This document shows positions 14,481-21,855 of a stretch of 21,855 nt of DNA, in pieces; position 1 is the stretch's first letter; each line of letters starts with the position of its first letter. The stretch covers positions 1 through 21,855 of the forward strand of contig CAYFSL010000015.1 of assembly GCA_964345835.1 (NCBI GenBank), read 5' to 3'. This stretch comes from JAAYEL01 sp964345835 (GTDB taxonomy: Bacteria; Bacillota; Clostridia; Tissierellales; Peptoniphilaceae). The position numbers and the translations under genes are program-made. The notes below the pieces were generated by a model, which saw nothing but the letters and a program-made list of their open reading frames with translations, was not told the origin of the DNA and did not search any database.

Positions 14481-15694
14481 TATAACAACATCTCCTTAAC
14501 AAGGCCTAAGGCCTCAATAAACTTATCGATCTCCTCAAAGGTATTATAAAAGGCAAGACTTATCCTACAACTTGCATTGATCCCCAAGTACCTGTGCAGG
14601 GTCTGAACGCAGTGGTGGCCAGATCTAACACAGACATTTTGATAATCAAGGATTGAGGCTACATCATGGGGATGAACCCCCTTAACATTGAAAATAATAT
14701 TCGTACCCTCAGGATTTTTTGATGGATAATAAAGTTCTAGGTAGTCTAGTTCTCTCATCCTCTTAGCTGCATAGTCAACTAGGTCTTTTTCCCTTTTTGC
14801 TATCTCGTCAAACCCTATAGAATCCATATAATCAATTGCAGCCCCCAGTGCATAAACTGCCCCGACATTTTGGGTTCCAGCCTCAAATTTTTCTGGTGTA
14901 TCTGCATAGCTGGTCCTATCCTCATGGACATACTCAATCATATCTCCCCCATATAGGAAAGGAGGCATTTGGTCTAGAAGGTCCTTTTTACCATATAAGA
15001 CCCCTACCCCCATTGGGGAAAATAGCTTATGCCCCGAGAAGGCATAAAAATCACAGTCTAAATCTTCTACATCTACCCTATAGTGGGCTGTGTATTGGGC
15101 TCCATCAATGACTGTTGTTGCCCCGACTTCCTTGGCTCTTGCAATCATTTCCTTTATAGGTATATGGCAAGATAAGACGTTGGAACAAGCGGTCAAGGCC
15201 ACTATCTTAGTCTTTGAATTAAGCTTTTTATAATAGTCCTCGATATCTAGACCGTAGTCGTTATCAAGGTAAAAATACTTCAGCTTAGCCCCCGTCTTTT
15301 CAGCAACAAACTGCCAATTTACAAGGTTTGAGTGGTGCTCAGCAACAGAAAGAAGGATCTCATCTCCCTCACTTAAATTGTTGAGCCCATAGGAGTAGCA
15401 GACAAGGTTAATAGATTCTGTAGTATTTCTGGTAAATATTATTTGCTCCTTTGAAGCTGCTCCGATAAAGTCCGCTACCTTCTTTCTCACGTCTTCATAA
15501 GCCTTGGTAGATTCATAGGAAAGCTTATAGGCCCCTCTGTGGGGGTTTGCGTTATATCTAGTGTAATATTCAGCCAAGGCATCTATAACTACCTGCGGTT
15601 TCTGGCTTGTTGCCGCATTGTCTAGGTAGGCTATATCCTTGGTAGACTCATCTTTTAAATATGGGAATCCATCCCTTATCTTGTCTATATCCAT
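14480..15694 (-). CDS. sufS: SufS, group II cysteine desulfurase
   Basis: A 404-residue PLP enzyme that removes sulfur from cysteine, forming alanine and an enzyme persulfide. Seen: IAYLDNAATSQKP (21-33), AEHHSNLVNW (118-127), the cofactor aspartate in VIDGAQ (195-200), the PLP lysine in FSGHKLFSPMGVGVLYG (Lys223), and the active cysteine in CVRSGHHCVQ (Cys362), with the tight group II loop. Length is standard. Start and stop codons overlap with both neighbours (TAATG at each end), so sufD, sufS and sufU are read in step. The transfer partner is SufU encoded next. Confidence 0.96.
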   Translation of the reverse strand: MDIDKIRDGFPYLKDESTKDIAYLDNAATSQKPQVVIDALAEYYTRYNANPHRGAYKLSYESTKAYEDVRKKVADFIGAASKEQIIFTRNTTESINLVCYSYGLNNLSEGDEILLSVAEHHSNLVNWQFVAEKTGAKLKYFYLDNDYGLDIEDYYKKLNSKTKIVALTACSNVLSCHIPIKEMIARAKEVGATTVIDGAQYTAHYRVDVEDLDCDFYAFSGHKLFSPMGVGVLYGKKDLLDQMPPFLYGGDMIEYVHEDRTSYADTPEKFEAGTQNVGAVYALGAAIDYMDSIGFDEIAKREKDLVDYAAKRMRELDYLELYYPSKNPEGTNIIFNVKGVHPHDVASILDYQNVCVRSGHHCVQTLHRYLGINASCRISLAFYNTFEEIDKFIEALGLVKEMLL

Positions 15695-16737
15695 TATCCA
15701 GTAATTCCTTTATGAATAAACTCTTTTACTTCTTTTCTAATTTCCTCGTCATCAATTAGGTCGACTGTCGGTGTCATCTTGGCTTCTACAGCTAGGGCCT
15801 TAGCCTCTTTTTCTGTAAGCCCCCTACTCATAAGGTATATTAAGATATCCTGGTCAATCCTTCCCGCTGAAGCCGCATGGTTACCCATTATATCGTGTTC
15901 GGAAGCAAGTAGAAGGGGTAGGGCTATCGATTTAACTTCTTCGTCTATTAAAGTTACAAACTCTTCTTCATTTCCAACAGACCCCTTTGATCCCGTCTTG
16001 AAATCAAGGGTACCAACAAATCTTTTTCTAGCATGGTCTTTTAAGGCTCCATTAACTTGCAGGTCAGAAATAGTTGACTCTCCCCTGTGGTTGATTAAGA
16101 AATTGATATCGTGCTCTCTTTCTCCGTCTACGAAGTAGGCTGAATGAATTTGAGATTGGGAATTTACATCAAGAAGGTCACAAACATAATTTGTGTGTGT
16201 CACCTTTGATCCCAGGTCAACTGCTATCAACTCAACCTTGGCAGATTCATCTATAGAGGAAACCATAGAGGTAAGATTTACCCCTTTGTCTGAAAGCTTT
16301 TGGACTAAAACAAGCTTTAAATGAGAGTTTTTTTCAGCCTTTATCTTAAATAAGGTGTTTTTAATAAACTCTAGGTCCTCTTCTGAGCTATAGTCATATA
16401 TAAGGCTTGCTGAAGCCCCCTCTCTGAGGTGGATAAATTGTAGGTCGACCAATTGGTCATTTTCCCTGTCAAAGTGAATTTGGTATTTGTCGCTTAATTT
16501 TTCTCCCCTAGCGAGGTCTATTTCATTAGTCCAATTCCTATATTCTTTATTTAGTTCAAGGACTTCTTCCGAAAGTCCATATTTCATGGAGTCAAAAACT
16601 TTATCGTCTTTGCTATTTACTAGTCTATCCTCATACAAGGAGAAGTTCTTTTTTTCTAGGTCCGGAAGTTGAATTTGTGAGTCATTAACCTTAATCCATC
16701 TCCAAGTAATCTTAGGAAGTGTATTTAATTTTGTCAT
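15694..16737 (-). CDS. sufD: SufD, Fe-S cluster assembly scaffold subunit
   Basis: A 347-residue SufBD-family protein. The C-terminal signature is HDIMGNHAASAGRIDQDILIYLMSRGLTEKEAKALAVEA (about 279-318, shown as two adjoining parts IMGNHAASAGRID and YLMSRGLTEKEAK), with the histidine equivalent to that lining the SufB-SufD interface. The middle is a repetitive beta-helix-like region without conserved cysteines, as expected of SufD rather than SufB. It is shorter than E. coli SufD (about 420), mainly in the N-terminal region, which is usual in Firmicutes relatives. Its ribosome binding site AGGAGGG overlaps the sufB stop codon (TAGGAGGG), with only 10 bases between the genes. Confidence 0.92.
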   Translation of the reverse strand: MTKLNTLPKITWRWIKVNDSQIQLPDLEKKNFSLYEDRLVNSKDDKVFDSMKYGLSEEVLELNKEYRNWTNEIDLARGEKLSDKYQIHFDRENDQLVDLQFIHLREGASASLIYDYSSEEDLEFIKNTLFKIKAEKNSHLKLVLVQKLSDKGVNLTSMVSSIDESAKVELIAVDLGSKVTHTNYVCDLLDVNSQSQIHSAYFVDGEREHDINFLINHRGESTISDLQVNGALKDHARKRFVGTLDFKTGSKGSVGNEEEFVTLIDEEVKSIALPLLLASEHDIMGNHAASAGRIDQDILIYLMSRGLTEKEAKALAVEAKMTPTVDLIDDEEIRKEVKEFIHKGITG

Positions 16738-16747
16738 ATTTTCCCTC

Positions 16748-18157
16748 CTAACCTATTGATCCTTCAAGCTCAAGATTGATAAGGTTGTTCATCTCTACAG
16801 CATACTCTAGAGGCAACTCCTTAGCTATTGGCTCAGCAAAACCTCTGACAAGCATGGATTTTGCTTCCTTTTCACTAATCCCCCTACTCATCAAATAGAA
16901 AATCTTGTCATCATCAATCCTACCGATCTTAGCTTCATGACCCAGGTCAACGTCATTGTTATCTATAACTATTGCTGGAATGGTATCTGATACTGATTCA
17001 TTATCAAGCATCAAGGATTCGCAATCTACAGAAGCCTTTGAGCCTGTAGCGTCTTTGGTAAACCACACAAGCCCCCTATAAGTAGCTATACCACCGCTCT
17101 TTGAAATGGATTTAGACATAGTAGTTGAACTGGTGTTGGGTGCTGCATGGATAATCTTTGCACCTGTATCTAGATTTTGTCCATGTCCTGCAAAGGAAAT
17201 TCCTGTAAACTCTGATTGGGCCCCTTCCCCTACTAGGTAGCTTGATGGGTATAGCATGGAAACCTTAGATCCAAATGAACCTGATATCCACTCTATCTTG
17301 GCATCTTCCTTAACTATAGCCCTTTTAGTATTCAAATTATACATATTCCTTGACCAGTTCTCAATAGTTGAATATCTCAAGGTTGCCCCCTTCTTAACGA
17401 AAAGTTCAACAGCCCCTGCATGGATATTTACAACATTATATTTTGGTGCTGAACATCCCTCTATAAAATGGCAATAGGCCCCTTCTTCAACAACGATTAG
17501 GGTGTGTTCGAATTGACCTGCCCCTGGGGCGTTTAGCCTAAAATATGATTGAAGGGGAATATCGACATTTACCCCCTTAGGAACGTAAACAAAAGATCCA
17601 CCAGACCAGACTGCATAATGAAGGGCGGCATACTTATGGTCATCTGCTGGAATTGCCTGCATAAAGTATTCCTTAACGATTTCTGGATATTCCTTTAAAG
17701 CTGTCTCGATATCGGTATAGATAACCCCTTGTTCAAGCAGGTAGTCCTTTATGTTATGGTAGACCACCTCTGAGTCGTATTGGGCGCCAACCCCTGATAA
17801 GGAGTCGATTTCCGCTTGAGGAATCCCCAAGTCATAGAAGGTCTTCTTAATGTCGTCTGGAAGGTCCTCCCAGCTTGACTTCATATCTGATTTAGGCTTG
17901 ATATAGGTGATAATGTCGTCTATATTTACTTCGCTGATATCTGGTCCCCATGGAGGGTTGTCAATTGCATAGAAAAGTTCCAAACCCTTTAGCCTATATT
18001 CCAACATCCATTCTGGTTCATTCTTCTCTTCTGAAATTTGTCTAACAATTTCTTCAGTTAACCCCTTTTCGGAAATTTTAGACCATTCAAATTTATTCTT
18101 TTTGTCAAAGACCCCTCTCTCAAGGTCTTCAACTTGAGTTCTCTTTCTTTCTTTCAT
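16748..18157 (-). CDS. sufB: SufB, Fe-S cluster assembly scaffold subunit
   Basis: A 469-residue protein, the core scaffold on which Fe-S clusters form in the SufBC2D complex. The N-terminal helical region contains EPEWMLEYRLKGLELF (47-62); the beta-helix core follows; the C-terminal signature is LGHEAKIGRIDDDKIFYLMS. The presumed sulfur/cluster residues are Cys379 (ASVDCESL) and Glu408 (GHEA), which keep the 29-residue spacing of E. coli Cys405 and Glu434. Additional cysteines occur in AYCHFIEGCSAPKYN. It begins 1 base after the sufC stop and has AGAGGA as ribosome binding site. Gene order C-B-D-S-U places sufB second, unlike Bacillus subtilis where it is last. Confidence 0.96.
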   Translation of the reverse strand: MKERKRTQVEDLERGVFDKKNKFEWSKISEKGLTEEIVRQISEEKNEPEWMLEYRLKGLELFYAIDNPPWGPDISEVNIDDIITYIKPKSDMKSSWEDLPDDIKKTFYDLGIPQAEIDSLSGVGAQYDSEVVYHNIKDYLLEQGVIYTDIETALKEYPEIVKEYFMQAIPADDHKYAALHYAVWSGGSFVYVPKGVNVDIPLQSYFRLNAPGAGQFEHTLIVVEEGAYCHFIEGCSAPKYNVVNIHAGAVELFVKKGATLRYSTIENWSRNMYNLNTKRAIVKEDAKIEWISGSFGSKVSMLYPSSYLVGEGAQSEFTGISFAGHGQNLDTGAKIIHAAPNTSSTTMSKSISKSGGIATYRGLVWFTKDATGSKASVDCESLMLDNESVSDTIPAIVIDNNDVDLGHEAKIGRIDDDKIFYLMSRGISEKEAKSMLVRGFAEPIAKELPLEYAVEMNNLINLELEGSIG

Positions 18158-18158
18158 C

Positions 18159-18893
18159 CTATTCCTCTTCCTTGAAGCTCTTGTAGCCGTTATTTTCTAT
18201 CTCTTCTATCAATTCCTTGCCACCAGTAGTTACCAAGTTTCCATCTACTATGACATGGACATAGTCAGGTTGTAGAGACTCAAGGATTTGACTGTGGTGG
18301 GTAATTATTAATACGGCCTTGTCTTCAGTTAAGAAGTTTCTAACCCCTTCTGATACTATTCTTGTAGCATCTACATCCAAGCCTGAGTCAGTCTCGTCAA
18401 GCATAACAAATTTAGGGTCTAAGACCTTCATCTGTAGGATTTCGTTTTTCTTCTTTTCTCCCCCTGAAAAGCCAACATTTAGGTATCTTTCTGCATAGTC
18501 AGGTGCAAAGTTAAGGTCTTCCATCATCTTCTTTAATTCTTTTTTGAACTTAAGAACTGGGATGTTCTGACCTGTTACTGCCATCTTTGCAGCCCTTAAA
18601 AAGTTCTCAACACTTATCCCTGGTACTTCTTGTGGGGTTTGAAAACTCATAAATATACCAAGCCTAGCCCTTTCATCGGCCTCCATTTCGGTGATATCTT
18701 GCCCCTCAAATTTAATTGATCCACCTGTAATTGTATACTTAGGATGAGCCATTATGGCATTTGTAAGGGTAGACTTACCTGCCCCATTCGGCCCCATAAC
18801 TACGTGGATTTCTCCTGCATTTATATTTAAATTAATCCCCTTAAGGATTTCCTTATCCTCAACATTAACTTTTAAGTCTTTTATCTCTAACAT
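18159..18893 (-). CDS. sufC: SufC, ABC-type ATPase of the Suf system
   Basis: A 244-residue ATPase that drives conformational change in SufBC2D. Walker A GPNGAGKST (34-42), Q-loop FMSFQTPQEVPG (81-92), signature FSGGEKKKNEI (142-152), Walker B FVMLDETDSGLDVDA (162-176) with catalytic Glu167, and the H-loop ITHHSQIL (His199). The EKKKNE after the signature and DETDSGLD are typical of SufC as opposed to transporter ATPases; no membrane partner is nearby. Standard length. AAAGGAG lies about 7 bases before the ATG. It is the first gene of the operon. Confidence 0.97.
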   Translation of the reverse strand: MLEIKDLKVNVEDKEILKGINLNINAGEIHVVMGPNGAGKSTLTNAIMAHPKYTITGGSIKFEGQDITEMEADERARLGIFMSFQTPQEVPGISVENFLRAAKMAVTGQNIPVLKFKKELKKMMEDLNFAPDYAERYLNVGFSGGEKKKNEILQMKVLDPKFVMLDETDSGLDVDATRIVSEGVRNFLTEDKAVLIITHHSQILESLQPDYVHVIVDGNLVTTGGKELIEEIENNGYKSFKEEE

Positions 18894-18923
18894 AATACGC
18901 TCCTTTTAAAATATCTATCTTAA

Positions 18924-18952
18924 AGTATATAAGTTTTGTAGACATTAGTCAA
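18924..18952 (-). promoter_or_regulatory. Promoter of the sufCBDSU operon
   Basis: On the minus strand TTGACT (18952-18947), exactly 17 bases, TATACT (18929-18924): five of six matches in each box, about 30 bases before sufC, giving a short leader. No Rrf2/IscR gene and no clear operator palindrome is next to it. Confidence 0.75.
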
Positions 18953-19042
18953 TCATCGGAATTATCACTGCTTTAAGCCCTCTTGTTTTATTTATAAGTA
19001 AAATCACCAATAAAATGTCTATATAAACTAGCTAAAATATAT

Positions 19043-19076
19043 AAAAAACAGGAATATATAAATCATATATCCCTGT
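19043..19076 (-). terminator. Terminator of the gdh/unknown-gene unit
   Basis: ACAGG (19048-19052) pairs with CCTGT (19072-19076) and, after one mismatch, ATATAT (19054-19059) with ATATAT (19065-19070), loop 5. On the minus strand the stem runs directly into T6 (19048-19043). It lies 60 bases after the stop of the unknown gene and upstream of the suf promoter, isolating the two units. Confidence 0.8.
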
Positions 19077-19136
19077 CCCATTATGAAATTAATTTACTTA
19101 TCCATTTAATCCTTACAATAGTTTAGCCTCTTATGG

Positions 19137-19877
19137 TTAAGATGTCCAGATAGACTCATTAGAGGTTGCCAGATAAATATCTGCAAATTTCAAAAATGAC
19201 TCCTTCATGTAATTTGCATCATCCTCTTCCATGACCCTTTTAATCATTATCTCATTTTCATCCTTAAAAAGATTCTTGAAGCTATATGGATACTTACCTG
19301 AAAGTAAAGCCTTTGCCTCTGTTAAGCTCTCTATCATACTTATATACTTGTCGTCCGTTATACCTGGGTCATAAATATTAAGTCTACTAGCAACTTTCGC
19401 AAGTTTAAGTATCTTATTCCAATCTTTTTCTGCTATAGCAAGGAAAAAATCTTCCCAGATCATTTTCGCCTTTTTTGACTTATTGCAATAGGGACTTGCT
19501 TTTGATGTTATATTGCTAAAGGCTGACATAAGACCTTTATTTTTAATAGACTCAAGTTCCATCAATCCCTTATCATTGGTCTTTATTTGTTCTTCTAAAC
19601 CCCTTATTTGCCTATATAGGTCAATATATTGTGACCTGGCAACTACATCCACCATATTGTCATATTGAAGACTTGCATCAGTTGAATTAAGCCTCCTAAA
19701 ATTATCTTCCAGCTTCCAATTCATAACCATAGCGTTGTAGGTATTCCTTTTCTTTTCTAATAAGAGGTCCCCAAAATTATGGATGTATTGTCTTTCCAAA
19801 AGATGTTTGTTAAAGTTCTTCTCATATAAGAAGCTAGCTAAGGCTAAAGCATATTCATCCTTTTTTATTCTTTTCAT
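19137..19877 (-). CDS. Unrecognised, mostly helical cytoplasmic protein (246 residues)
   Basis: I do not recognise this protein. The frame opens at 19892, but GGAGGAG lies 6 bases before the ATG at 19877, and nothing suitable precedes the upper ATG, so I place the start at MKRIKKDEYALALASFLYEK. There is no signal peptide and no membrane span. The sequence is rich in Lys, Glu, Leu and Asn and looks helical throughout, with a likely short coiled coil at YIDLYRQIRGLEEQIKTNDK (about 88-108). A single cysteine occurs in SPYCNKSKKAKMIWEDFF, followed by IAEKDWNKILKLAKVASRL, which resembles a helical-repeat element. Codon use looks like that of the neighbours. It lies 66 bases after the glutamate dehydrogenase stop on the same strand, so it may be co-transcribed, although an AT-rich palindrome sits in that gap. 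It is followed by a good terminator. Confidence 0.75.
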   Translation of the reverse strand: MKRIKKDEYALALASFLYEKNFNKHLLERQYIHNFGDLLLEKKRNTYNAMVMNWKLEDNFRRLNSTDASLQYDNMVDVVARSQYIDLYRQIRGLEEQIKTNDKGLMELESIKNKGLMSAFSNITSKASPYCNKSKKAKMIWEDFFLAIAEKDWNKILKLAKVASRLNIYDPGITDDKYISMIESLTEAKALLSGKYPYSFKNLFKDENEIMIKRVMEEDDANYMKESFLKFADIYLATSNESIWTS

Positions 19878-19919
19878 AGTCAGCTCCTCCATCCTACATT
19901 CTCACATATTTGATACCCT

Positions 19920-19935
19920 TTAATTAGGTAATTAA
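19920..19935. repeat. AT-rich palindrome between gdh and the unknown gene
   Basis: TTAATTA-GG-TAATTAA, a perfect 7+7 inverted repeat 8 bases downstream of the gdh stop codon. Pure A/T arms make it a poor terminator; it could be a protein-binding site or chance. Confidence 0.3.
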
Positions 19936-19943
19936 TTGACTCA

Positions 19944-21218
19944 CTAAAGCCAGCCCTTGACCTTCATTGCATCTAGCAACCTATTAATTGCATAACTATA
20001 GGCTGCCTGTCTCATATATGAGTACCCCTTATTATTCATCTCTTCCCAGATTTTGTCAAATGAATCTTCTAGTATCTCCTCTAGTTTAGAAAATACTTGG
20101 TCCTCGGACCAATAACTTCCAGTCCTATTCTGTATCCACTCAAAGTAACTAACTATTACCCCTCCGGCGTTTGCAAGTATATCTGGAACTACGAGAATCC
20201 CTTTTTCACTAAGGATTTTGTCGGCTTGGGGGACTAAAGGTCCATTAGCTGCTTCAACTATATTGTCTGCCTTTATTGTATGGGCTATGTCAGCTGTTAT
20301 AGCATTTTCAATGGCAGCTGGTATAATGAAGTCTGTGTCCAACTTCCAAAAGTCCTCCATAGCTATTATTTGGACTCCTGGAAACTCGCTAAAGTCCTTG
20401 TGGCTGTCACTATATTCTATTAAGGCCTCAATATCTATGCCTTCTTCTCTATAAATTGCAAAGGGTTTACCATCGTGCCTTGCAGCAACAGAGATTACTT
20501 TAATACCTTCCTCATATAAAAACCTCGCGACATTTGACCCTACATTCCCAAATCCTTGAATGATAGCGGTAAGCTTGTTTTTATCATAAGATTTCTTTTC
20601 TATGACTTTTTTTATAGTTGTAACAACCCCATAACCTGTCGCTTGAACCCTTCCCAAGGACCCGCCTAAATCCACTGGCTTGCCTGTTGCTACCGCTAGG
20701 TAATCCTTTTTCTTAAGGTCTCTGTATTGGTCTACAATCCAGGACATGGTCTTAGGAGATGTATTGACATCTGGCGCCAGGATATCTATTTCTGGGCCAA
20801 TAAAGTCAGCTATCTGCTTGGTAAACTCCCTGGTAATCCTTTCCAATTCAACTTCAGAATATTTTATTGGGTCGATGCATATACCGCCCTTGCCACCTCC
20901 ATATGGTAGGCCTACAACTGAACATTTTAAGGTCATCCAGATTGAAAGGGCAATAACTTCGTCCATACTTACATCCTCGTGATACCTCACGCCTCCCTTG
21001 TATGGTCCTAGGACGTTATTATGTTGAGACCTGAAGCCCTGGAAGACCTCTTTTCTCCCATCATCCATTGTAACAGAAAAATTGACTTCTACTACTCTTT
21101 GTGGGCTAGATAGTCTTTTATATACTTCCTCACCGACCCCAATCATTTGACAGATATTTTTTATGTTTTTCCTAGCATTTTTTAAAACGTTATCCAAATC
21201 TTTGTTTTCTTTATTCAT
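19944..21218 (-). CDS. gdhA: Glutamate dehydrogenase (hexameric, clostridial type)
   Basis: A 424-residue oxidoreductase that interconverts glutamate and 2-oxoglutarate plus ammonia. The catalytic domain shows FRSQHNNVLGPYKGGVRYH (62-80), LPYGGGKGGICIDP (104-117, catalytic Lys110), and LAPDVNTSPKTMSW (147-160, proton-transfer Asp150). The Rossmann domain has IIQGFGNVGSNVARFLYEEG (219-238). After the second strand the sequence reads VISVAARHDG, lacking an obvious acidic residue, so NAD versus NADP preference is not clear. Length is that of the small hexameric class. In amino-acid-fermenting anaerobes this enzyme typically starts glutamate fermentation; that role here is inference. The nearest ribosome binding site, AGGAG (21238-21234), is 15 bases from the ATG, unusually far, with a weak A/T hairpin in between. 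Confidence 0.95.
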   Translation of the reverse strand: MNKENKDLDNVLKNARKNIKNICQMIGVGEEVYKRLSSPQRVVEVNFSVTMDDGRKEVFQGFRSQHNNVLGPYKGGVRYHEDVSMDEVIALSIWMTLKCSVVGLPYGGGKGGICIDPIKYSEVELERITREFTKQIADFIGPEIDILAPDVNTSPKTMSWIVDQYRDLKKKDYLAVATGKPVDLGGSLGRVQATGYGVVTTIKKVIEKKSYDKNKLTAIIQGFGNVGSNVARFLYEEGIKVISVAARHDGKPFAIYREEGIDIEALIEYSDSHKDFSEFPGVQIIAMEDFWKLDTDFIIPAAIENAITADIAHTIKADNIVEAANGPLVPQADKILSEKGILVVPDILANAGGVIVSYFEWIQNRTGSYWSEDQVFSKLEEILEDSFDKIWEEMNNKGYSYMRQAAYSYAINRLLDAMKVKGWL

Positions 21219-21259
21219 AAAACTATATTTTATCTCCTATTGCTTATAAACTTATTGCT

Positions 21260-21288
21260 ATGATATACATAATGTAGGAAATAATCAA
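21260..21288 (-). promoter_or_regulatory. Promoter of the glutamate dehydrogenase gene
   Basis: On the minus strand TTGATT (21288-21283), 17-base spacer, TATCAT (21265-21260), about 41 bases before the ATG. Confidence 0.55.
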
Positions 21289-21350
21289 GTATTTTCATAG
21301 ATTTATTAACATTAATATTCACTATATACTTTCTCCATTATCTTTATAAT

Positions 21351-21379
21351 TTGCAAATAGAAATAGTTTAAATTATAAT
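21351..21379 (+). promoter_or_regulatory. Promoter of the Asp23/Gls24 gene
   Basis: TTGCAA (21351-21356), 17-base spacer, perfect TATAAT (21374-21379), 35 bases before the ATG at 21415. No second, SigB-like promoter (GTTT...GGGTAT) is seen. Confidence 0.7.
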
Positions 21380-21414
21380 CTAAGGTAATCAATTATTCTT
21401 AATAGGAGGATTTT

Positions 21415-21744
21415 ATGACAGAGTTTAAGAATGGATCAGTCAAGATATCTAATATAATTATAGATCAGCTAATTGCAGAATCTGCCCTACAAGTTGAAGG
21501 TACAGAAGTTGTTGTAGGCTACAATGGTAAGAGGGTGGACCCTAAGAAAAAAGAAGGTATCGTAACAGTAATAAAAGGAACTAACATTGATATTGCCCTT
21601 ACGGTTATCTTAAATACCGACCAAAAAATTTACGAAATTTGCGAGGCTATTCAAAAGTCTATAAAAGAGCAAGTTAAGGTTATGCTTAACCTTGATGCCC
21701 GTAATATAAATATCTTTGTTAAAGATGTTGAAAAAACAAAATAA
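21415..21744 (+). CDS. Asp23/Gls24 family envelope stress protein
   Basis: A 109-residue protein covering one Asp23 domain (about residues 5-104). Typical features are the opening GSVKISNIIIDQLIAESALQ, the GTEVVVGYNGK turn, VIKGTNIDIALTVIL, and the closing EQVKVMLNLDARNINIFVKDV, which fit the alternating strand/helix pattern of the family. Members are abundant, membrane-associated (through partners such as AmaP) and linked to cell-envelope homeostasis in Gram-positives. No transmembrane segment and no amaP-like partner is seen here. In many Firmicutes a single Asp23 gene precedes a DAK-domain (YloV) gene; here a strong terminator follows, so the next gene is not simply read on. AGGAGG lies 6 bases before the ATG. 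Confidence 0.92.
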   Translation: MTEFKNGSVKISNIIIDQLIAESALQVEGTEVVVGYNGKRVDPKKKEGIVTVIKGTNIDIALTVILNTDQKIYEICEAIQKSIKEQVKVMLNLDARNINIFVKDVEKTK

Positions 21745-21778
21745 GCTAATAATATTAGCTGTAAATTTTATAATTCAT

Positions 21779-21825
21779 AGAAAGTCCCCTAGGCCATAAA
21801 ATAGCCCTGGTGACTTTCTTTTTTT
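21779..21825 (+). terminator. Terminator of the Asp23/Gls24 gene
   Basis: AGAAAGTC (21779-21786) pairs with GACTTTCT (21812-21819), the stem continues with mismatches inward, and T7 follows (21819-21825). An additional small dyad AGCTAA-N5-TTAGCT (21744-21760) begins at the last base of the stop codon. The remaining 30 bases of the window hold an AGGAG but no visible start codon. Confidence 0.88.
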
Positions 21826-21855
21826 ATTAATAAAGCTGGCAGGAGAATAACCTCT

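Noticed and set aside
18894..19040. Riboswitch or IscR-type operator before sufC
   Set aside because: The leader from the predicted start to sufC is only about 25 bases, with no room for an aptamer, and no convincing palindrome was seen upstream.
1..21855. CRISPR array, insertion sequence, prophage or tRNA
   Set aside because: No regularly spaced direct repeats, transposase or integrase frames, or cloverleaf-like segments were noticed on reading both strands; a tRNAscan/ISfinder run was not possible.

Overview
The window looks like an ordinary chromosomal segment of a low-GC, Gram-positive anaerobe of the Firmicutes, most like the Tissierellia/Peptoniphilaceae (an Anaerococcus-like coccus is my best guess). 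This rests on the AT-rich base composition, strong AGGAGG-type ribosome binding sites, AGG/ATA-rich codon use, a five-gene sufCBDSU iron-sulfur operon with SufU instead of SufA/IscU, a clostridial-type glutamate dehydrogenase, and an Asp23/Gls24 protein. Genus is inference from protein character, not from a search. I saw no transposase, integrase, phage gene, CRISPR array, tRNA or rRNA.

Layout: (1) 1-3969, minus strand: one tightly packed operon, AI-2E family membrane protein -> MreB-like actin -> MalY/PatB C-S lyase-type aminotransferase -> Ppx/GppA phosphatase (cut by the window edge). (2) 4111-5259, plus strand: a HAD phosphatase and a small ribbon-helix-helix-like protein; the gap between them holds a possible minus-strand small RNA with its own promoter and a textbook terminator. 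(3) 5407-6810, minus: transcription terminator Rho with a charged N-terminal insertion; its promoter spacer carries a perfect inverted repeat. (4) 7064-10317, minus: glycogen phosphorylase -> class II fructose-bisphosphate aldolase, a carbon storage/glycolysis pair. (5) 10483-10917, plus: dCMP deaminase, with a hairpin between ribosome binding site and start codon. (6) 11116-12648, minus: HerA-like/DUF853 ATPase. (7) 12848-13918, plus: membrane-anchored NodB polysaccharide deacetylase, probably acting on peptidoglycan. (8) 14049-18893, minus: sufC-sufB-sufD-sufS-sufU. (9) 19137-21218, minus: glutamate dehydrogenase and an unrecognised 246-residue protein. (10) 21415-21744, plus: Asp23/Gls24 protein.

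How the genes work together: most units are housekeeping. The suf operon forms one complete Fe-S assembly machine (SufS takes sulfur from cysteine, SufU accepts it, SufBCD builds the cluster). GlgP and Fba connect glycogen breakdown to glycolysis. MreB, the NodB deacetylase and Asp23 concern the cell envelope. No gene cluster here looks like a new multi-gene system. The more unusual signals are small: a candidate intergenic RNA (about 4825-4925), the SD-to-AUG hairpin of the dCMP deaminase gene, the palindrome in the rho promoter, the orphan antitoxin-like protein, and the unrecognised gene downstream of gdh. Several gene starts are moved inward from the longest open frame because the ribosome binding sites decide them (mreB, fba, the 246-residue unknown).
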